Part shown: one piece after another, positions 11,701 to 23,513 of the stretch
Position numbering within the stretch: the stretch's first letter is position 1
Layout: the number at the start of each line of letters is the position of its first letter
Assembly (NCBI GenBank): GCA_025558075.1
Contig: JAHLKF010000005.1
Location: 62,001-126,000, forward strand
Direction of reading: 5' to 3'
DNA: 64,000 nucleotides
From: Gaertneriomyces semiglobifer
Taxonomy: Eukaryota > Chytridiomycota > Chytridiomycetes > Spizellomycetales > Spizellomycetaceae
The notes under the pieces: model-generated
Database searches by the model: none
Told to the model about the DNA's origin: nothing
What the model saw: the letters and a program-made list of their open reading frames with translations, nothing else
Made by a program: the position numbers and the translations under genes

Positions 11701-13424
11701 GAGATATGGAGTCTTTAGATGTGGTTATTTCCGAGTCGGCGAAATCCGGGGGCGGGTTGAGTGTCGAAAAAATGCGTGAGATATACGATAGCAATGGGCA
11801 GATCACGGTCGTTCGTGGGAGAAAGATCCCACCCCCTCATCCCAAACGACCCGTAGCCGCGCTTCTCAACGGGCGTTCGAATGGGGCATTGCAGAAACTT
11901 GTTGAACGGACAGAATGGGAAGGCGTTGTTTCGCGTCGGTTGACGTCGTCATGGCATCGCACGGGTGAGGCAGTGTTGGGATCAGGCCACACCATTCAAT
12001 TGGCGTTCGCTGCGGTTCCCGTTCATATCTCCAGCACCGTGACAACCTCACGGTTGATACTTGCCAGTGCGCATTTCACCGACCAGACCACCACCTACAA
12101 TAAACCAGAAACAGTGTGTGTATGGGATATACGCGACCCAAGGTGGATGGACGACAATGCACCGGTAGTACGCGCTGTAGGAGAAAACGACGGCCACGAC
12201 GTTCTGAGATCGCATTGGTGGACGACTGCGACGAATGAAGCCATCAGTTCGGATGTGCAGGACGTTGCGTTTTCGGCGGATGGGTGTTTCTTGTTTTCGG
12301 TCGCGGCCAAGTCGGATGAGCTTAAAGTGTGGGATCCGTTGAATGCGAGTCTTCAATTGAAAGTCCCCCATCGTGCAGTTCCTGGGAGAGCAGGACTGGG
12401 GTTAGCGAAACTTGCTACTTATGGTTGCGAAACGCGGCAGGGCATTGTCGCTGCAGCTGGGTATGACGGGAGTGTTAAAGCTGGGCAGGTAGTGTGGGCC
12501 GACGAAGATCAATGGGATTGGGATGAATTCCATATCAACGGGCAGAAGCATATCCATTCGTGGAGAGCTTGTACAGATGTCGTTTTTGGGAGAAGTGGCG
12601 GGAAGGAACTCCGGTTGTTTGCCGGATTTGAGAGGGTGAAAGGCGGACATGAAGATGGTATTGTCAAAATGTACAGAGAGCGAGAAGGGGAGCTCACAGA
12701 GGAAATGGTGTGGAGTGTTGGGGAAAACGCTGTCGCGTGTTTGGCATTGGCGCCGCGATCTGCCAGCGGTATGTTTGTTTGCTTATCATGACATTTGTTG
12801 AAAGGCAATCAAAGGGCATTAAATTTCTTTTTTGTTTCAGATGACGAGTTTGGCATATGTGTTTTGGCAGGCGTCACGGCCAACGCCGATGGTAATCACT
12901 TGAGCGATGGCATGCTTCGGCTCTATGATAGCAGGAAGCCCGGGGTGGCCAGGACTTTTCAAACAGGGCAGTATGATCACAACTTAGTCGGGTTTAGCCC
13001 CTGCGGACGGTTCATCTACTCGTGTAGTGACCCAGACGATTCCGTTAAAGCCCCCAGTACGGTCGTGATTGACTGGAGGCTTGGCAAAGAATTAGGCAGA
13101 CTCGAACATGGACGTAAGTACCCGTTTTACTCATTCAATGAAAACTGCACATCACTAAATGGTTGTGCGCATATAGCTCCTGCAACGCACGCAGCGGAGG
13201 ATGGGATATCAGCGGCTCATTTTGCGCGGTCTGGGTTGCTGTATACGGGCGGTCCGGATGAAACCGTGCGTGTATGGGACGTGCGTCGCGGAGACCCACT
13301 CGTGCGAGTCCTTGACGGGCATTCGGGCGCGGTTTCGTCGATTGCCATGAATGAGGAGGAGGACTGTTTGGCTGTGGGGTGCACCACAGGTCATGTAACG
13401 TTGTGGAAGTTGGGAGAAGTCTAA
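5747..13424 (+). CDS. Giant repeat / GATA-like zinc-finger / WD40 protein
   Basis: Four exons (5747-9082, 9156-12768, 12841-13113, 13177-13424) encode 2489 residues. The introns are 73, 72 and 63 bp; all joins keep phase. The third intron has GTAAGT, a CTAAA branch-like site and ATATAG, and its length is a multiple of three, so it can be missed as coding. Order of parts: N-terminal KKRK basic cluster; Pro/Thr/Gln-rich region with about ten 20-28-residue repeats (7019-7747); three acidic EEPVE repeats (8820-9032); a C-X2-C-X17-C-X2-C finger (9838-9912); a Cys-rich cluster beginning with a second finger of the same spacing (10351-10710); and a C-terminal beta-propeller with WD40-type strands such as ETVRVWDVRRGDP. 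A nuclear chromatin or transcription role is inferred from this mix; no named family is recognised. Confidence 0.85.
7019..7747 (+). repeat. About ten coding repeats of 60-84 bp (Gln/Thr/Pro-rich)
   Basis: Units follow the pattern TLQAxQSTPPQTxSxLPAQRQ plus ITAGQ or ITASQ, 20-28 residues each, with about ten copies. Copies differ in length and sequence, and some pairs are nearly identical (for example two ITASQALQAW copies), suggesting continuing unequal exchange. They lie in exon 1 of the gene at 5747. Confidence 0.9.
8820..9032 (+). repeat. Three acidic EEPVE coding repeats
   Basis: Three in-frame copies of a motif like EEPVESVGVGLxDDA, separated by linkers, near the end of exon 1 of the gene at 5747. 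They are acidic and could act as a flexible interaction segment; function unknown. Confidence 0.85.
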
Positions 13425-14902
13425 GACGTTTTTACCAATTGCGTAAAAAATTTGAAGCGGACAACCTTGTTCCTTCCTGCGCTCTGTTTGATGCTTGTCA
13501 ATCGCTTTAAGCAGTGAATTCTCATTTCCCAGTGGCGAATAGTTAAGATTTACGTGCAGACTGGGCCGATCAGAGTTGCAGTCGTCCCATCAAGAGACAT
13601 CTTCTTTCAGCGCCGGACAACCGACAGGAACTCAATTTCAATGCGAGACACAAAACAGAACGCTCATTTCTTTCTTTGACTCTGCCATACATACAATACG
13701 TTCAATTCAGTGTGATATTTTCCCACTAGATATCGATGTACCCCCAAGATGAACGCGTGATGGCAGGAGCTGCAAGAGCAATGGGTTGTTTTGATGGAAG
13801 AAGTTGTACTTGTCCTGGGCGTATTATGCGTAGGTATCATTGGTGAATTGAATTGAACCAATCAGACGTCCACTCAAGCTCATGCGATGGGGGGGGGGAC
13901 ATCCATCATGATCTATTCCGTTCAAGGATCAAGGAGACCACGACCACGAAATAATCAAGCTACATATAAACAGTTAGCCATGTCACACACCCCACAACGG
14001 CTCACCCCTCAATCTACTAACATCCCCCACCCACCGCTGATGCCTCCCCCCGCTTTCCAACCCAACCCAATACATAAATACAAACTAATCTACATATACA
14101 CTGCCCCCCCCCCCCCTCTGCCAGCCTGCGGCCCGGTGGCCATCAACAACAGTAGTTCCCCTCCCCCGACCTCAGCCTTACGCGTAGCGGCACAGTCACA
14201 ATACGTTGTGGCGGTCAACGCGCCGTTTGGGCGGGGCGATGCGAGTTGTTCGTGTTCCGCTTTTGGGTTTGCTGTGAATGGGCATATACACCCTCGTCGT
14301 TTGGTATTCAGCACTGTGTAGGGGAGCAAAGAACTTGAGATATCCCTCAACGAACACGAGGTATACACACCCTTAGCTGGGTGAAGTGTGTTGTGGAACC
14401 GGGAAAGGTTTTTGTGTGTGGAAGTTTACGAGGGTTCTCAAAACGGAACACTTTGGGTTGCGCTACCCGTATTAGGAACAAAAGAAATTCGAATCGGAGA
14501 ATTTGGGGTGCATGCACTTTTGGTTTGGGTAATCAATAGGATTCTCATTTACGTTTTGCACGGGACGTTCAGGTTGAGAGGGGGGACACATCCATCTTTG
14601 AGGATTTGTAGAGAGACGCGCCAAGGACACGCAACGGTGGGAAGAGTAAAGGGAGAGGGCCGATAAACAGTGTGCTGTAGGGGGACTATCGCGGAGAATC
14701 CGACGCAACGAACGAGTGTTTATCAGTCTGTGAGCCATCAAAAGCAGATCAACGCGCCACGACCCGAGATCCGCTCAACCCTTCGTGGTTTGACACCCAC
14801 TACCAGTCGATCTATCATCCCCGACGTATTCACCAAGCTTTAACATAGAAGGATCCCAACCGACATAGACGACCACAGATCCACCCGATCATCGCTTCCA
14901 AG
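13425..14902. other. Intergenic region before the flippase gene
   Basis: About 1.5 kb without a supported gene. It contains a G10 run near 13889, a C run near 14104-14115, and CT-rich leader-like sequence before the ATG at 14903. Open frames here are short, unrecognised and lack splice partners. Confidence 0.6.
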
Positions 14903-17900
14903 ATGATGCAAGAGTACCAGCCCTACCAGGCGCCCCAGTCATCTGGGCCGCCTTCCTCCAATCCTCCACACTCTGGACTCCCCGTATTAGAAGAACACGA
15001 ATACAACCCACAACCCTCCACACTCATGTCCGATCCCATGGGAACCAAAGCCAACATGGACACGGACAACTCCACCCTCCAACGCGGTATGAAAGCCATC
15101 GACACGTATTTCAACTCGAATGAAGGTGGAGATGAAGGTGGGGGCGAACGCATCATTTATCTTAATGACCCGATAAAGAACGGCACGAAGAAGTGGTTGC
15201 ATAATGGCATTTCAACGGCAAAGTATAATGTGTTGAGTTTCTTGCCAAAGTTTTTGTTTGAGCAGTTTTCGAGATACGCCAATTTGTTCTTCTTGTTCAC
15301 TGGGATCATTCAGGTAAGAAAATGCTTGATTCACTGCGCGATATACATCGGCGAACGGGGTTTTAATGTATGAATTTTCTTACTGTAGCAAATCCCCGGT
15401 TTGTCGCCTACATCCCGATACGGTACACTCATCCCCTTGGGTATCGTCCTCCTGGCATCCGCCTTCAAAGAGCTCGTAGAAGATACCAAACGACACCGCC
15501 AAGACGCAGAAGTCAACGCCCGCTACGTCAAAGCCCTGTCAGGGAGCACATTCGTCCCTAAACGCTGGCGAGACGTCGTGGTCGGGGATATTGTCAGAAT
15601 CGAGAACAGCGAGTTCTTTCCTGCAGATTTGATCTTGCTGAGTTCGAGTGAACCGGACGCGCTGTGTTATATCGAGACGAGTAACTTGGATGGCGAGACG
15701 AATTTGAAGATTCGACAGGGGATTACGGAAACGGCGGAGGTTCTGACGCCTGAAGCGGCTGGACGGTTGCATGGTATGTTACAAATTTGTTTACTTGGAT
15801 GGGGCGTTTTTTATTTGGGCCGCTGACTTTGTTTCTGTCTCATTGTAGGTGTTATTAAGTCAGAGCTTCCAAACAACTCGCTTTATACGTACGAAGGGAC
15901 ACTGACACTCTCCACCAAATCCGGGGCGTTGCCGTTATCTCCCCAACAATTGCTCCTTCGTGGGGCCCAACTCCGGAACACGCGATGGGTGTACGCCATC
16001 GTCGTCTTCACAGGTCACGAAACCAAGCTCATGCGGAACGCAACAGCGGCACCCATCAAGCGCACCAAAGTCGAACGCATGGTGAACACGCAAATCATCT
16101 ACCTCTTCATGATCCTCCTGGGTATGAGTCTCTTCTGTTCCGTGGGCGCCCTAGTGAGGAGTCGGTACGGATTTGAATCACTGGTATTGCTGAACGAGGA
16201 GAACAGATGGGTGCGGTTTGCGCAGAACATCTTGACGTATATCATTTTGTTTAATAACTTGATTCCACTGAGTTTGATTGTGACGATGGAGTTTGTCAAG
16301 TACGTGTTGGGGGATTTGATTAATTCTGATTTGGATATGTACCATAGCGAGTCGGATACGCATGCTGTGGCGCGGACGTCGTCGTTGGTGGAGGAACTGG
16401 GCCAGGTGGATTACGTGTTCAGTGATAAGACGGGGACGTTGACGCGGAATGTGATGGAGTTTAAGATGGCGTCTGTTGCTGGACGGGGGTATTCGGAGGT
16501 TGTCACGGACGAGAAACGGGCAAGGATTGATGAGACGGGACGGGAAGTTGGGTATCACAGTTTCGAAGTCTTGAAACAACATGCGAAGAGTGGGAAACAT
16601 GCAGAGTTGGTCAAGGAGTTTGTGACGTTGTTGGCGGTGTGTCATACGGTGATTCCTGAAGTGAGTGAGGAGAATCCGGATCAGATCACGTATCAGGCGT
16701 CGTCTCCTGATGAAGCGGCGTTGGTCAAGGGTGCGCAGTTACTTGGTGCTACGTTTCATACGCGGAGACCCAAGAGTGTAACGATTGCTTATGAAGGGGT
16801 GGATGAGGAATACGAGATTCTGAATGTGAACGAGTTCAACTCGACACGGAAGCGGATGAGTGTGTTGGTGCGGTCTCCACAGGGGGAAGTCAAGCTCTAC
16901 GTCAAGGGAGCAGACACGGTGATCCTCGAGCGTCTCGGGACACAACTGTTTGTCGAGGAAACGACGCAGTTGTTGGAAGAGTATGCGACGGAAGGGTTAC
17001 GGACTCTTTGTATTGCGTGCCGGACGATTCCGGACGCTGAGTATGCGCAGTGGGCCAGAATCTATGACCAGGCAGCGACGACGGTGAATAACCGACAGAC
17101 GGCGTTGGATTCGGCGGCTGAGCTGATTGAAAAGGATTTGCGGCTTCTTGGTGCGACGGCGATTGAGGATAAACTCCAAGACGGCGTGCCTGAGACGATT
17201 CATACCCTTGGAGAAGCAGGCATTAAAGTGTGGGTCCTCACGGGCGATCGTCAGGAGACGGCCATCAACATTGGATATTCGTGTCGCTTGCTCAACGTAG
17301 AAACGACGTTGATGGTGTGTAATGAAGGCACACATATGGAAACGAAAGCGTGGGTCCGGAACAAACTCGAAGCGGTACGGTCAGGCATGGGACTCGTCAA
17401 TCCGTCCAAAGGCAGTGGTAGTGGTTCAGGAGGGAACAAAAAACGCAAGTTTGATAAAGACGTAGAAGTGGATGTTGAACCCCTCGCATTAGTCATTGAC
17501 GGCCGTACATTGGATTTCGCATTGGAAGATGACATCAAGCTTGATTTCCTGGAACTGGCCACCTTGTGTCGGTCTGTAGTGTGTTGCCGCGTGTCGCCGC
17601 TTCAAAAGGCGTTGGTTGTCAAACTTGTGCGGAAGAACGTGACGGGATCCATTACCCTTGCGATTGGCGATGGGGCCAATGATGTTGGCATGATTCAGGC
17701 TGCTCATGTGGGAGTGGGGATCAGTGGTCAAGAGGGTTTACAGGCGGCGAGGAGTGCTGATTTTTCGATTGCGCAGTTCCGGTATTTGAGGAAACTGATC
17801 TTGGTGCATGGAGGATGGGCGTACAGCCGGATGAGCAAGATGATTCTTTACAGTTATTACAAGAATATCTGTTTGTACATGATTCAGTTTTGGTTTGCCA

Positions 17901-18955
17901 TTGACAATGGGTTCAGCGGACAGGTAATGTGCTTTGATAGTGTGTACTCTTTCTTCGCCCTGATGGAGTATTATTTTAACAAGCACTGTTTTTTTTTAGA
18001 CATTGTTTGAGACGTGGTCCTCGGTGTCATCGTACAATGTGTTATGGGCTGTAGCCCAACCCATCGCAATCGGGATCTTTGACCAACACCTCTCCGCCCG
18101 AATGCTGGATCGGTACCCCCAACTCTACCGCCTCGGCCAACTCTCCACGTTCTACAACCACCGCGTGTTTCTGGGCTGGCTCATCAACAGTTTCTTCCAC
18201 TCTGCGATCATTTATTACTGCTGGCGAGCGATCTGGACGGGGTCTGGAGGGATGTATATTGGTGCGCAGGGGATCACGGGGGATAATTGGGCGTGGGGGG
18301 CGTGTGTGTTTGCGGGTGTGTTGGGTGTGATTGGGATTAAGGCGGGGTTGGTGGTGGATTGGTGGACGAAGGTGACGTGGTTGGCTGTGGTTGGAAGTTT
18401 CTTGGCCTTGTTGGTCTTGTTCCCACTCGTAAGTGTCTCTTTTCGTTCGTGTGTGTGTGTGTGTGTGTGTTGCGTTTGTGTGGTATATTAACCAGTCACA
18501 CCTTCTTCTCATTTTCTCATCATCACACTTCTACAACACTACTTTATACTACACCCCGCCCCACACTACGCTATTACACTATATAGTATGTGATCATTGG
18601 ACCTGCGATCCACGTGTCCCCCGAAGTATACGGCATCAACCCCCCCGTCTTCGGCAACCTCGTTTTCTGGCTCGGCCTCCTTCTCATCCCGATCCTCTCC
18701 AACCTCCGGGACTTTACATGGAAATACCTCAAACGGTCGTACACACCGTTATCCTACCACATTATCCAAGAGGTGCAAAAGTACAATATCCCGGATTACA
18801 GGCCGCGGCAGGAGTGGTTCCGGAAGGCGGTGCATAAGATGCGGATGATCCAGCGGTTGAAGCGGCAGAGAGGGTTTGCGTTTAGTCAGGGAGATGGAGG
18901 ACAGGCGGGGTTGATTCGTGTGTATGATACGACACGGAGGAAGCCGCGAGGATGA
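14903..18955 (+). CDS. DRS2: P4-type ATPase, phospholipid flippase (Drs2 class)
   Basis: Five exons (14903-15313, 15389-15773, 15849-17923, 18000-18428, 18587-18955) give 1222 residues, a usual length for the family. P4-ATPases move phosphatidylserine and phosphatidylethanolamine to the cytosolic leaflet of Golgi, endosome and plasma membranes. Seen in order: the early YLNDP motif, DGET of the actuator domain (about residue 238), [10 protein letters not shown] in the fourth membrane helix, phosphorylation site DKTGTLTRN (about 458), the nucleotide-binding domain, the hinge GDGANDVGM (about 872), and C-terminal membrane helices. [17 protein letters not shown] matches the Drs2/ATP8A class rather than Dnf or Neo1, by my recollection. 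The last intron is 158 bp, about twice the others, and contains a GT microsatellite. A Cdc50-type partner is expected but not in this window. Confidence 0.93.
18429..18586 (+). repeat. Enlarged intron with (GT)n microsatellite
   Basis: The fourth intron of the flippase gene begins CTC|GTAAGT and ends ATATAG|TATGTG, phase 0. A GT run near 18449-18470 accounts for part of its extra length compared with the 75-76 bp introns upstream. Confidence 0.8.
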
Positions 18956-19015
18956 GTGGATGTGTTGTGAGTGTGTGCATGCATGAGTGGATGTGTTGTG
19001 AGTGTGTGCTTGTAT
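18954..19015. repeat. Two-copy 31 bp repeat overlapping the flippase stop codon
   Basis: Two nearly identical 31 bp units starting GAGTGGATGTGTTGTGAGTG occupy 18954-18984 and 18985-19015, followed by degenerate GAGTG repeats. The first unit overlaps the TGA stop of the flippase by two bases; the rest is 3' untranslated sequence. Confidence 0.8.
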
Positions 19016-20143
19016 GAGTGTGTTGAGTGAGTGAGTGTTTGTTTGTTGGGTGTGTGAGATGTGAAAGCTGCGTGGGAAAGAAGAGTGGCATGTGTGAGCA
19101 TTTTCCCTTTTTTGTCGTTGTTGTCGTTGTCGTTGTTGTTCTTAATTAATAGATGGAGGAAAACCCCTTGTTAGAATTACTCTTTTCTCTCGCCTTGCAA
19201 TTGCATGTGTTCTTGATCTTTACTATGTGTTTATGATGAATATATCATTATATGTCCTAACATATCACTTATCACTAACACACAGTCACAAAAGGGCGTG
19301 TGATGCGTCGTGCGCGTGCGTTTTTGTTTGTTTGTTTGTTGAATTGATCGAGCGAGTGTGAGCATGTGAGCATGAATATGAGCGAAGAATTAGTAGAGTA
19401 GCGGGTGTTCGTAATCTTGTTGGAAGGAAATTGATTGGCCTTGGGGAAATAAATGGTCATGGTGGTCTACTTATGATCTTATTGACGATGAATGGGGAGG
19501 GGGTTTGCTCTTTTTGTTATTGTTGGTAATGAGTTAATGTTGGTTGGTGATTAGTAGTGGTAGTTTCCATATTCGTGAGGAGCATATCATAGACCGAGTT
19601 AGTTAGTTAGTAGTTTGGCGCCAATCGAATTGATTAGTGAGTAGTTATGAGGTGGTTCATAAGGCCCCAGTTGCATAGTTAGTAGTAGTTGGATAATTGT
19701 TATTAGTTCAATCCTAGCTGATCGGTGCAGGATAAGCGAAGTACTTCTTGTTTGTGGGATCATTGCAAGCAAGCGATATATTCAAGAGTGTATGCAACTA
19801 CACTAACTATCATAGTAACTAACAGCAGTGATGGATGACTTTTTTGACAGGGTGTTGTTGTTGTTGTAATAATCACACACACACATAGTAATAATACGCA
19901 GGCCCTCACAGCACACTGCTACTCTTCATTAATTAATAGTAATTCAAGATCAAGCAAGCAGAGTAGTATTTTGCTTTGAAGAGAGAGTGAGTCGGTGTGA
20001 GTAGTAGTTACTAGATACTAGTTTTATAGTAAGGGTCACTTGTCATCGCATCGCATTTCGAACAATCCGTACAATACAACACAACAACACAGACCCACAT
20101 TACACAAGACATAACAGCAACCATTCTCTCCCACGTCTACGCA
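18956..20143. other. Intergenic region between flippase and OPI1
   Basis: About 1.2 kb with no supported gene. It is AT-rich with GTGAGT-type repeats at its left end, (GTTGTC)n-like runs at 19110-19140, and many TAGT/GTAGT repeats between 19550 and 20030. The right end is probably the OPI1 promoter and leader. Confidence 0.6.
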
Positions 20144-21452
20144 ATGACTGCTGGGGGTAGCGGGAATGGGTCTGCCTCGCCCGACCTTCACACCCACTAC
20201 CACCACCACCACCACCACAATGCTTCTCCCTCTCCACCTCAATCATCACACCACCACAGTTACTCGACGTCGTACTCTAACAACCATGACAGAATGGACA
20301 TCGACGAAGTACCGCACAACCGTCCCCGCGAAAGAAAAAGTCACAGCAGTTTGGAGGAGGATGATGACGACGAGGACCATCATGACAATGACAATGAGGA
20401 CGACCCTAATGAAAATGACAGTGATACAATGGATGTAGTAGACTCTTCCTCTACCAGAGTCGATGAGCACACGGATAGGATGAGGAGATTGAAAGAGAGG
20501 GCGAGGAGAAGTACCAGTTTGACGGGTTCGTCCGACAATGGCAGCAGCAATGGTCTGCGAAGCATCTCGCCTGCCAAAGACTTGTATCCAGAGAGAAATA
20601 ATAACAACAACAACAACAATCAGCAGCAGCAGCCGCAACATCAACAACAGCACAACCCTGCTCCGAGACCGAGTCTCTCCATCAACGACTTGTGTAATTC
20701 CATGGGTGCGGCCTCTCATGATGACCGTGGACTATTACTACCGTCGCCCTCGTCAAGACATTTCAACAACAACGGAAACGGGCACCCCATCAATGGCACG
20801 CCGTACATGTCCACATCCGACTCGGAACGGTCTGAAGACGAAAGAATGGCTGCAGAAGTATTAGGTGGACTACGGAATGCCACCTCTCAACCTTCCCACC
20901 CCGGGTCGTATCACCTTCATCCTCCTGGTTCCTCTTCTTCAGATCCTCGAGATAGAGAACGACCTGATCATTTCATGTCGCGCGTCTCGGCCATTCCCCT
21001 CGTCAATCGCTCCATCACTCAAATCTCCACCGCCTATGAGGCCACCAAAAATGCGTCGCGCGTGGTAAAGTACAGCGCAGAGAGCGTCGAGACGGGCATG
21101 AAAACTATTACAAAACCGGTATTTAATAAATTGGAACCGGCGCTGGCGTCGGTGGATAGGTTTGCGTGTGCGTCGTTGGACAAGGTGAGAGCGAGATACG
21201 ACAGCAATGCTTTTTTTTGTTTGTGAAAATTTCTTGAGGAAAGGATGAGGAACTAAAACAAGTGTGCGGGCAATTTGTATGTAGCTGGAAAAATCGTTTC
21301 CTTCCATCCTTCGCACATCGCCGCCGCAACCGAATGCCCATTTTTCTTCGTCTACCGAGCACCCACAACTACCATCACCCTCCACGGTTACATCGGTTCC
21401 GACGCATTCACACATCCCGCTTTCCCAACAACAACAGCAACCACAACAAGAA

Positions 21453-21491
<39 letters not shown>

Positions 21492-22751
21492 CAACAGCTG
21501 CCGTCTATACAAACCGCTCTGTCTCATACCGAACTTGACTTTGACTCTATCCGTCGTCCACGATCCCACTCGCAATCCTCCGTATCCTCATTATCATCTC
21601 TTCACTCCCTATCGTCGATATCGAGTGTGGATCTGCTGCAGGTCCCCAATGTCCCGCTGAACATGGATCCGAATCATAACGGGCATTCGCCTGGATCAGA
21701 ATTAGGTCCTCCACTCACAGCTGCCCTTTCCTCACCGCTAAACCACAGCAGCGTCAATGATCGAGCGGTTGTGGAACGCGGAGACATGTCGACAGCACCG
21801 CATATCCCACGCACGCCCCGGTCTTCGTCGTTTTCACTCACCTCTGTGCGGAACTCTGTGAGCCAGCTCTCGCGATACATGTTCAGCGAGGAAACACTCC
21901 GTGGATTGCGATACTGTCTCGAATGGCTGCAGTATGCTTCAGCACATATCGAACGACAAGTCCAAGCTTTGATGACCTACATTTCCTCTCTTGCGTCGTT
22001 TAACAGTGCCAACACCTCACCCACCCCGCCGTTGAGTCCTAACGGTCAGTTAACGCTACCCCCACCGAGTCTTCTTAGCACGATTAAACGCGAAGTGGTA
22101 GAGACTATAAGAAGAGTTGTAGATGTTGTGGGACGGTATGCGGCAATTTACCTTCCTGCCGAAGGACGGGGTCGTGTTCGTGGGTTCATATTGGGACTTC
22201 CTGGTCGATGGGCGTCACTGAGTGGTGGTAGCGGGCGACCCCAACACGGGATGTTAGAAGTCCCGCATCTCGCATCCTCATCAACGACAGACACTTCTAG
22301 CACCGTTCCATCACCTACAACCATGTCGTCACCGACTAATGGCACGAATGGGAATGGGAATGGGATGATGGTGATGGGAGCGGATATGGAGCATTTGGAG
22401 GCGGAAGCGAAGAAAGTGCTTGCGTTGGCGAATGAGAGTGGGAATATGGTCAAGGGTGTTGAACGTGTGTTTCGATCAACGGTTGAGAATCTTGTTCCAC
22501 CACCACAAACACAAACACAATCACAATCGTCTGTGTCTGCTTCTTCTTCTGGGTCTGTGTCTGCTTTCAATGGGCCACCTCAACCCCTTGAAGACGACCT
22601 ATCACCTTGCGCAACAACCGCGACAACAACTAGTAGTGTTGTCTCGAATGTTGGTGGGCATACGAGTGGAGGAATGGATCATACGAGGGAAGAAGATTCT
22701 GTAGATGATGAAGCGAGGAAACGAAGGAGAAAGGGGAAATCCAGTGGATGA
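20144..22751 (+). CDS. OPI1: Opi1-family repressor of phospholipid biosynthesis
   Basis: Two exons (20144-21184, 21285-22751; 100 bp intron, phase 0) encode 835 residues. In yeast, Opi1 is held at the ER by phosphatidic acid and Scs2; when phosphatidic acid falls it enters the nucleus and represses inositol-responsive genes such as INO1. Family blocks seen: DERMAAEVLGGLRN (about 232), SRVSAIPLVNRS (about 277), an SRVVKYSAES block, RFACASLDK joined across the intron to LEKSFPSI, then SEETLRGLRYCLEWLQYA and RRVVDVVGRYA plus RVRGFILGLPGRWAS (about 545-690). Unlike the conserved blocks, the N-terminus is low complexity with His runs and Asn/Gln runs, and exon 2 starts with another long Gln run (about 395-415). 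The protein is longer than yeast Opi1 (about 400 residues), mostly through these insertions. Confidence 0.93.
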
Positions 22752-23513
22752 AAAAATGAAGTTGAAAATGATGGGATTGTGGGTCAGATGATTTGATGGT
22801 GGTTTGTCCGAAAACGTCCGCTTTTTTTCATCCCGCTTTGGGTGTTTTATGTTTGAAAGGGGTTTTGAAATGATATGAAAGGTTGGAAAGAGAGTGAAAC
22901 GGAGAGTTGGATGGGATCGTTTGTTTCTTTTTTTTTTTTTGAGGGGAGGGGGCGTGCAATGAGAGGGTTTGATGTGTATGTGTGTTTATTGTGTATTGTG
23001 TATTGAGTGGAGAGGGGGGATGCCGTCGACCGGCACGATGTGAAGAAACGTGTATGGTCTCTAATGCTATGTGTGTTATGCTATGTGCTATGTTATGTGG
23101 TGTGTTACGTGGTTTTTTTTTTTTTTTTTTTTACCTGATTGGTTTGTGGTGTTTTGTGAAAAGGGTTATCAAATAGTTTGGAGAATAGGTTTGAAGAGAG
23201 TTTATGTGGGGTGTGTGTGGTTGGAGGGTGGTGTATATATATGAAATGATGAAAATCAGTGTTTTTGCACCGTTATGTTATGCTTTCTGTTCGTCTGTGT
23301 TTGTTTGTGTTGTTTGAATGTTTTGAATGTAGAAGTACCAAGTAGCAAAACGGGTTCTGGGTTTTTTAAAAAAGGTAGCATAGAAACATGATATTCCCAA
23401 ACAAACTCACAAACACGATCCACAAAAAGGTAAAAAAGCTATAATACAACAAAAAGCCAACTTCATGACTACCAGTGCGAGTGTCGGTGTTCACAAGAAG
23501 ACCACACAGGACA
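22752..23513. other. Convergent intergenic region, T-rich
   Basis: Lies between the 3' ends of OPI1 (+) and the MATH-BTB gene (-). It contains T runs near 22928-22940 and 23113-23132 and TATGTG/GCTATG short repeats at 23060-23110. No gene is seen; both genes probably end transcription here. Confidence 0.6.
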
